Below, one piece after another: positions 12,501-15,470 of a stretch of 15,470 bases of DNA. The notes beneath the pieces were generated by a model. That model saw only the letters and a program-made list of their open reading frames with translations. It searched no databases and was not told the DNA's origin. How positions within the stretch are numbered: the first letter of the stretch is position 1; every line of letters begins with the position of its first letter. Source of the stretch: Baffinella frigidus (lineage: Eukaryota > Cryptophyceae > Cryptomonadales > Baffinellaceae); contig MU646383.1 in assembly GCA_026770585.1 (NCBI GenBank), positions 217,718 through 233,187 of the forward strand, given 5' to 3'. The position numbers and the translations under genes are program-made.

Positions 12501-15348
12501 GTTTGGTGACTCAGGTGGCTGGTGGAACGCTGCTGGACATGCGCACGGGCGTGCATCGGACCCGGTTGGAGGGTTTAACTACAACTGGAACCAGATTTTT
12601 GGAGAATGGAACCCGGATTTCAGAAATCCCGTTTCCAGATTCCTGGTACGCACGTTGACTTACTGGAACCCGGCTTTCGGGTGATTCTCAAGGGGCGTTG
12701 GCTGGACGCAGGTGGCTGTTGGAACGCTGCTGGATATGAGCACGGGCGTGGATGCCTTCTACACCCCGACCCTCGTCGCGAGTGCTCTCATGGGCGCGTT
12801 CATCACACAGGCATCCTTCTCTTTCTTCTCTGTTACCCGTATCCCTTAAGTGGCCGGTAGGCGCATACGCCCTACCGTAAGGCCCTAGGACCTGCCTAGG
12901 ACCTCTTGGCGGTCAACTTTGACCGCGTGGCCACTTGAGGGATAGCTTTTTGAAACGTGATCAACTAATATCTAATACCGACTGGCATCCATCGCACCTC
13001 AGCCCTGTTCTTGGATTGGGAACTCCTACCACGGCACTGCACACAGTTCTGCTTGTTGGAGCGCTACGGGAGTGTTGCCTCTCTGCTGGTGGTATAGTGC
13101 TCGCCGTCATGTGTCGGTCACGAAGCAGTCACGTGTCGGTGTTGCCCACGAGTGTAAAGCGCACGTGCCGTGGTTGTGTGGCGCAGTGTGCCACGCCTGT
13201 AGACTACTGAAACAAATCGTGCTCGGATCAGTCATCGTCGTGGTTCACACACAGCGCGGAAGAGGGACGAGTGGTGGTGGCTGTGGTGGTGGCGCAATCT
13301 CATTCTGGACATTATGGCTAGGACGAGTGGAAACACCCGCAATTTCCATCAGTTTCCACATAACTTAGCCGGGATATCCAGTTCTGGCGCATTCAATCTA
13401 TAGTTGGCGGGAAAACACGCAGGGGATCTTCACGTCGATCCGCGACGCGGAACCCCTAACCCTAAGCCCTAAACCTTACACCCTCAACCCTAAATCCAGG
13501 GGATTTTCATGTCGATCCGTGACGCGCTGCTCGCCGTCTGCGGCGAACGCATGGCCGCCCGCCTCAGGTCCTTCCACGCCTACGTGAGAGGATGATTTTT
13601 TTGGACGTGACTGGTGCAAAACGTTACACCCAGTGTTTGAAAGGGGTTGTAAAGTCCTGTGATGGCAACTCGCATCCTGGGGTGGGTCCTCATCTTGAGA
13701 CTGCAGACACCGTGTGCGGGGAACGCATGGCCGCCCGTCTCAGGTCCTTCCACGCCGCCCATTCACCCCCTTTTTTTTACGCTCGAGCCTGACGTGAGTG
13801 ATCCAAGAGTATATGCCGACACGGGCTTGAGGCGGGCTTGCCGACACGGGCTTGAGGTCGGCGTGTCGGTCTTATGCCGACACGCCGACTTATGCCGACA
13901 CGGGCTTGACGCGCGCCAGCCTGTGCGGGAGCGAGGGTTGTGAGCGGGTTGGGGACCTCGACCTGAGCGGGGAACGCCGTCACCCCCGATATAGATGGGA
14001 CGCGGCACCAGGGCAGGGAGGCTGTGGTGGGTGGTGCCAGTGGCGAGGTGGAGCTTGCGAGAGTGTGGCAGCTGAGGCGGGGGCAGGGGTGGGTGGTAGC
14101 TGAGGCAGCTGGGCGGTGCTAGTGGCAAGATTGAGAGTGAGAATTTGGAAGTTAAGGAGGGGGCGTGCACTGCTGGTAGGTGAAGTGGAGAGTGAGTGTG
14201 AGAGTGGGGTAGTTGAGGCAGGGGCGGTGGATGGGCAGGGTAGAGACATTCGCGGGGTTGGTCCCTCAGGAAACAGCCCTCTTCGACAAATCCACTACTG
14301 GCGAGAATATCATGAATTTCAACGAAAATTACTACACATTTTCTTTAAAAATACTAGTAACGATCGTTATGTGTCGTAAATTTTATTGCCGAAATGTCTT
14401 CAATTAAAATAGTTGTCCCATGGGATGGGCAGGTTGGAAACATCCGCGGGGATCGTCCGTCAAAAAACAGCCTTCTTCGATGCCTCCAACACTGCCAAAC
14501 TGATCATATTCTGGTAGGTGAGGTTGGCAGTTATAGTGTGGCAGCTGAGGCGAGGGCGTGTGTGACAGGGTGGAGACATTTGCGGGGATCGTGCGTCAGG
14601 AAACAGCCTTCTTCGACGCATCCAACACTGGCGAGATTATCATGAATTGCATCGAAAATTACTACACATTTGCTTTGAAATTACTAGCAAAGATCGTGGT
14701 GTGTAGTAAATTTCACTGCCGAAATGTTTTCAGTTAAAAAAGTTATCTTATGCGATTCGCAGGGTGGAGACGTTTGCGGGGATCGTGCGTCAGTGGCGTG
14801 GAATGCTGATAGGTGAGGTGGAGAGTGATGAGGTGGAGAGTGATGAGGTGGAGAGTGTGGTAGCTGAGGCGGGGGCGGGGGATTGGCAGGGTGGAGACAT
14901 TTGCGGGGATCGTGCGTCAGGAAACAGCCTTCTTCGATAAATCCAAGACTGGCGAGCTGATCAACCGGCTCGCGTCGGACGTTACTGTCTCAACCCTACA
15001 CCTTACACCCAAAACCCTGAACCCTACACTCTAAACCCCAAACCCGAAACCCTACACACTACACACTACATTCTGAACCCTAAACCATGAACCATAAACC
15101 CTAAACCCTAATCTCTAAACCCTCAACCCTCAACCCTCAACCCTAAACCCTAAACCCTAAATCCCAAACCCTACACCCTACACCCTACACCCTACACCCT
15201 AAACCCTAAACCCTAAACCCCACACCCCAAACCCTACACCCTAAACCCTTAACCCTACACCCTAAACGCCAAACCCTCAACGCTACACCAGGTGGTACAG
15301 AAGGCTATTACCAATAACGTGACCAACGCCCTTCGCGCCGCCGGCATG
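9551..15348 (+). CDS. ABCB10-like half ABC transporter, N-terminal part (3' partial)
   Basis: Visible exons: start 9551 (end unresolved), 10009-10361, 11797-11874, 12712-12810 or 12831, 13500-13567, 14890-14986, 15292-15348, then out of the window. Exons 2-7 are phase-consistent. The product has an Arg-rich, acid-free presequence ([17 protein letters not shown]), a charged linker, then the type 1 ABC exporter domain: [22 protein letters not shown] (helix 1), VAVGTLLD, a second helix, [41 protein letters not shown] and NALRAAGM. These match the order and spacing in ABCB10/TAP-type proteins. The nucleotide-binding domain must lie beyond 15470. Mitochondrial location is inferred from the presequence. 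The exon 1 donor must leave one base; CTG|GTGTCT at 9633 or C|GTACCG at 9642 would fit, but it is open whether 9678-10008 is partly coding. Several exons have partial copies nearby. The substrate is unknown. Confidence 0.88.
9984..10008 (+). promoter_or_regulatory. 3' splice site of ABC exon 2
   Basis: TCTAAC branch-like motif, then CTCCCTCTCCACTTGCAG: the clearest classical acceptor in the window, used here to place the exon start at 10009. Confidence 0.7.
10443..10649. mobile_element. Fold-back MITE, near-complete palindrome (ABC intron 2)
   Basis: A 207-bp element whose arms run almost to the centre: GAGCTGGTCTCT, ATGAGTTGACACTTTTCGG, ACCTCGAAAAACTTC, CTCTTTTAGTCAACT, then GAAATTTAC(T/C)ACAGCG at the loop. 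TA on both sides (10441-10442, 10650-10651). Arms of about 95 bp with few mismatches suggest a recent insertion. Non-coding. Confidence 0.88.
10765..10902. mobile_element. MITE with ACGGTTTTAATTTAAAAC terminal repeats (ABC intron 2)
   Basis: Inverted ends CATATGACAACGG / CACATGAAAACGG continue into GTTTTAATTTAAAAC. The interior contains GTGTAGTAATTTTCATTG and resembles, reverse-complemented, 14321-14418 and 14651-14747. Flanks share CGATT, a possible 5-bp target duplication. Confidence 0.75.
10956..11394. repeat. GTGA minisatellite, left block (ABC intron 2)
   Basis: Runs of GTGA broken by AAGTTCA or AAGTTCT every 16-28 bp, with CTTGA variants. It ends where a 157-bp element is inserted and resumes at 11556. 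Not coding: the Leu-Thr-His-Ser frames come from the repeat. Confidence 0.92.
11397..11553. mobile_element. MITE nested inside the GTGA minisatellite
   Basis: Ends GCTCT(TC)CCCA / complement GCTCT(GT)CCCA with TA on both sides (11395-11396, 11554-11555), and an inner inverted pair AAATTTTAC...GTAAAATT. GGGCTCACCATC also occurs twice in direct orientation. Minisatellite sequence continues directly on either side, so the element arrived after the array formed. Confidence 0.75.
11556..11722. repeat. GTGA minisatellite, right block
   Basis: Continuation of the 10956-11394 array, ending about 75 bp before the acceptor of ABC exon 3. Confidence 0.9.
12053..12263. mobile_element. MITE with CCACTCGAGGCT terminal repeats, copy 2 (ABC intron 3)
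   Basis: A 211-bp relative of 8076-8294 with the same ends and order of parts, including the hairpin GGTCACGTAGCT...AGCTACGTGACC (12154-12191). Flanked by AC on both sides, so the 2-bp duplication is not restricted to TA or has mutated. Confidence 0.82.
12405..12504. mobile_element. Small inverted-repeat element, 100 bp (ABC intron 3)
   Basis: Ends AAACGTGACTAA and TTAGTCACGTTT; an inner hairpin GTGGAAACT...AGTTTCCAC. Its central 72 bp (12419-12490) recurs at 13305-13376 with a single difference. Confidence 0.7.
12515..12553 (+). repeat. Partial copy of ABC exon 4 (5' part plus acceptor)
   Basis: CTCAG acceptor then [13 protein letters not shown], against [13 protein letters not shown] in the real exon at 12712; then divergence. 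Lies upstream of the intact exon. Confidence 0.85.
12842..12942. mobile_element. MITE with TCCCTTAAGTGGCC terminal repeats (ABC intron 4)
   Basis: A 101-bp element, ends TCCCTTAAGTGGCC / complement TCCCTCAAGTGGCC, TA on both sides (12840-12841, 12943-12944). The core has CCTACCGTAAGG and CCTAGGACCTGCCTAGG. It begins only 10 nt after a candidate donor of exon 4. Confidence 0.82.
13305..13376 (+). repeat. 72-bp repeat, second copy (ABC intron 4)
   Basis: Same orientation as 12419-12490, one difference (CTCCCG to CACCCG), but without the outer AAACGTGACTAA arms. Confidence 0.88.
13423..13449 (+). repeat. Partial copy of ABC exon 5 (5' part plus acceptor)
   Basis: CGCAG acceptor then GIFTSIRDA, against GIFMSIRDA in the real exon. 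It stops at a telomere-like block and lies upstream of the intact exon. Confidence 0.87.
13450..13499 (+). repeat. Telomere-like block between exon 5 copies
   Basis: 50 nt of CCCTAAC, CCCTAAG, CCTTACA and CCCTCAA units ending in the acceptor AATCCAG of the intact exon 5. Confidence 0.88.
13712..13743 (+). repeat. Partial copy of ABC exon 5 (3' part plus donor)
   Basis: Encodes [11 protein letters not shown] and keeps CAG|GTCCTTCCACGCC, as downstream of the real exon. Lies downstream of the intact exon. Confidence 0.87.
13811..13915. repeat. GCCGACACGGGCTTGA repeat with perfect 13-bp hairpin
   Basis: About five copies of GCCGACAC(GGGCTTGA). 13857-13869 pairs perfectly with 13877-13889 across a 7-nt loop. 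Within ABC intron 5; no gene. Confidence 0.8.
14239..14311 (+). repeat. Partial copy 1 of ABC exon 6 (5' part plus acceptor)
   Basis: CAG acceptor then [20 protein letters not shown] and GEN; similarity ends at GGCGAG. AT-rich element sequence follows at 14321. Confidence 0.88.
14321..14418. mobile_element. Truncated AT-rich element joined to exon 6 copy 1
   Basis: Contains AAAATTACTACACA and the matching TGTGTCGTAAATTTT inverted pair, then AATTAAAATAG. Related to 10765-10902 in reverse orientation and to 14651-14747. Confidence 0.65.
14433..14506 (+). repeat. Partial copy 2 of ABC exon 6 (5' part plus acceptor)
   Basis: CAG acceptor then [20 protein letters not shown] and AKLI; diverged more than the others. 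Confidence 0.85.
14569..14641 (+). repeat. Partial copy 3 of ABC exon 6 (5' part plus acceptor)
   Basis: CAG acceptor then [20 protein letters not shown] and GEI; breaks at the same point as copy 1. Confidence 0.88.
14651..14747. mobile_element. Truncated AT-rich element joined to exon 6 copy 3
   Basis: AAAATTACTACACA...TGTGTAGTAAATTT inverted pair. It sits at the same distance from its exon copy as 14321-14418, so exon piece and element were duplicated together. Confidence 0.65.
14763..14793 (+). repeat. Partial copy 4 of ABC exon 6 (shortest)
   Basis: CAG acceptor then [10 protein letters not shown], then TGGCGTGG intron sequence. GGTGAGGTGGAGAGTG-type intron sequence repeats between it and the intact exon at 14890. 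Confidence 0.85.
14987..15291 (+). repeat. ABC intron 6, telomere-like throughout
   Basis: A 305-nt intron: donor GTCTCA, then CCCTACA, CCCTAAA, CCCTCAA and CCCCAAA variants to acceptor CTACACCAG. Again the C-rich strand is the coding strand. Confidence 0.92.
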
Positions 15349-15364
15349 GTCCTCCCCGACCCCC

Positions 15365-15366
15365 TA

Positions 15367-15403
<37 letters not shown>

Positions 15404-15427
15404 AGCAACTCTCTCTCTCAGTAAAGC

Positions 15428-15461
<34 letters not shown>

Positions 15462-15470
15462 AAAGCAACT
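15365..15470. repeat. (CT)n microsatellite with GTAAAGCAACT spacers
   Basis: CT runs interrupted three times by GTAAAGCAACT, reaching the window edge. Just after exon 7's donor (ATG|GTCCTC at 15349), so it is intronic. Confidence 0.88.

Noticed and set aside
1-15470. tRNA, rRNA or spliceosomal RNA genes
   Set aside because: I looked for cloverleaf and conserved snRNA/5S motifs by eye on both strands and saw none; a covariance-model scan would settle it.

Overview
This is nuclear DNA of a eukaryotic alga, not a prokaryote. All recognisable coding sequence is cut into short exons separated by repeat-filled introns, and heptamer telomere-like repeats of the CCCTAAA type occur inside genes. One gene carries a bipartite leader (hydrophobic signal peptide, then Ala-Phe-Ala-Pro) of the kind used by complex red-derived plastids, such as those of cryptophytes, stramenopiles and haptophytes. 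A cryptophyte is plausible, but the species cannot be fixed from this sequence. No long open reading frame is a gene by itself; the exons below were found by matching protein families and checking splice phase.

Layout. (1) 102-509, + strand: the last two exons of a GDP-mannose-type nucleotide-sugar transporter; its two visible introns are almost pure telomere-like repeat. (2) 510-4235: a convergent intergenic stretch with no recognised gene. It holds small TA-flanked inverted-repeat elements, a 201-bp direct repeat, microsatellites and a TGTAC minisatellite. (3) 9272 down to 4236, - strand: a complete six-exon FAD4-like plastid desaturase gene of 323 codons. (4) 9273-9550: a short shared upstream region. 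(5) 9551 to beyond 15470, + strand: the 5' part of an ABCB10-like half ABC transporter with an Arg-rich presequence; seven exons are visible and the gene runs off the window.

The most unusual feature is how the introns are built. In both large genes, exons are accompanied by partial copies of themselves. Copies of the 5' (acceptor) half always lie upstream of the intact exon, and copies of the 3' (donor) half always lie downstream. This is what serial tandem duplications with one breakpoint inside the exon would leave. Telomere-like blocks directly abut five of the 3' splice sites, and one 22-nt piece of exon is inserted in reverse orientation between duplicated flanks. Together these suggest intron growth by error-prone break repair. 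Splice acceptors are uniformly CAG, whereas donors lack the usual GTRAGT consensus. Several miniature inverted-repeat transposons (MITEs), mostly with TA target duplications, lie in introns and intergenic DNA.
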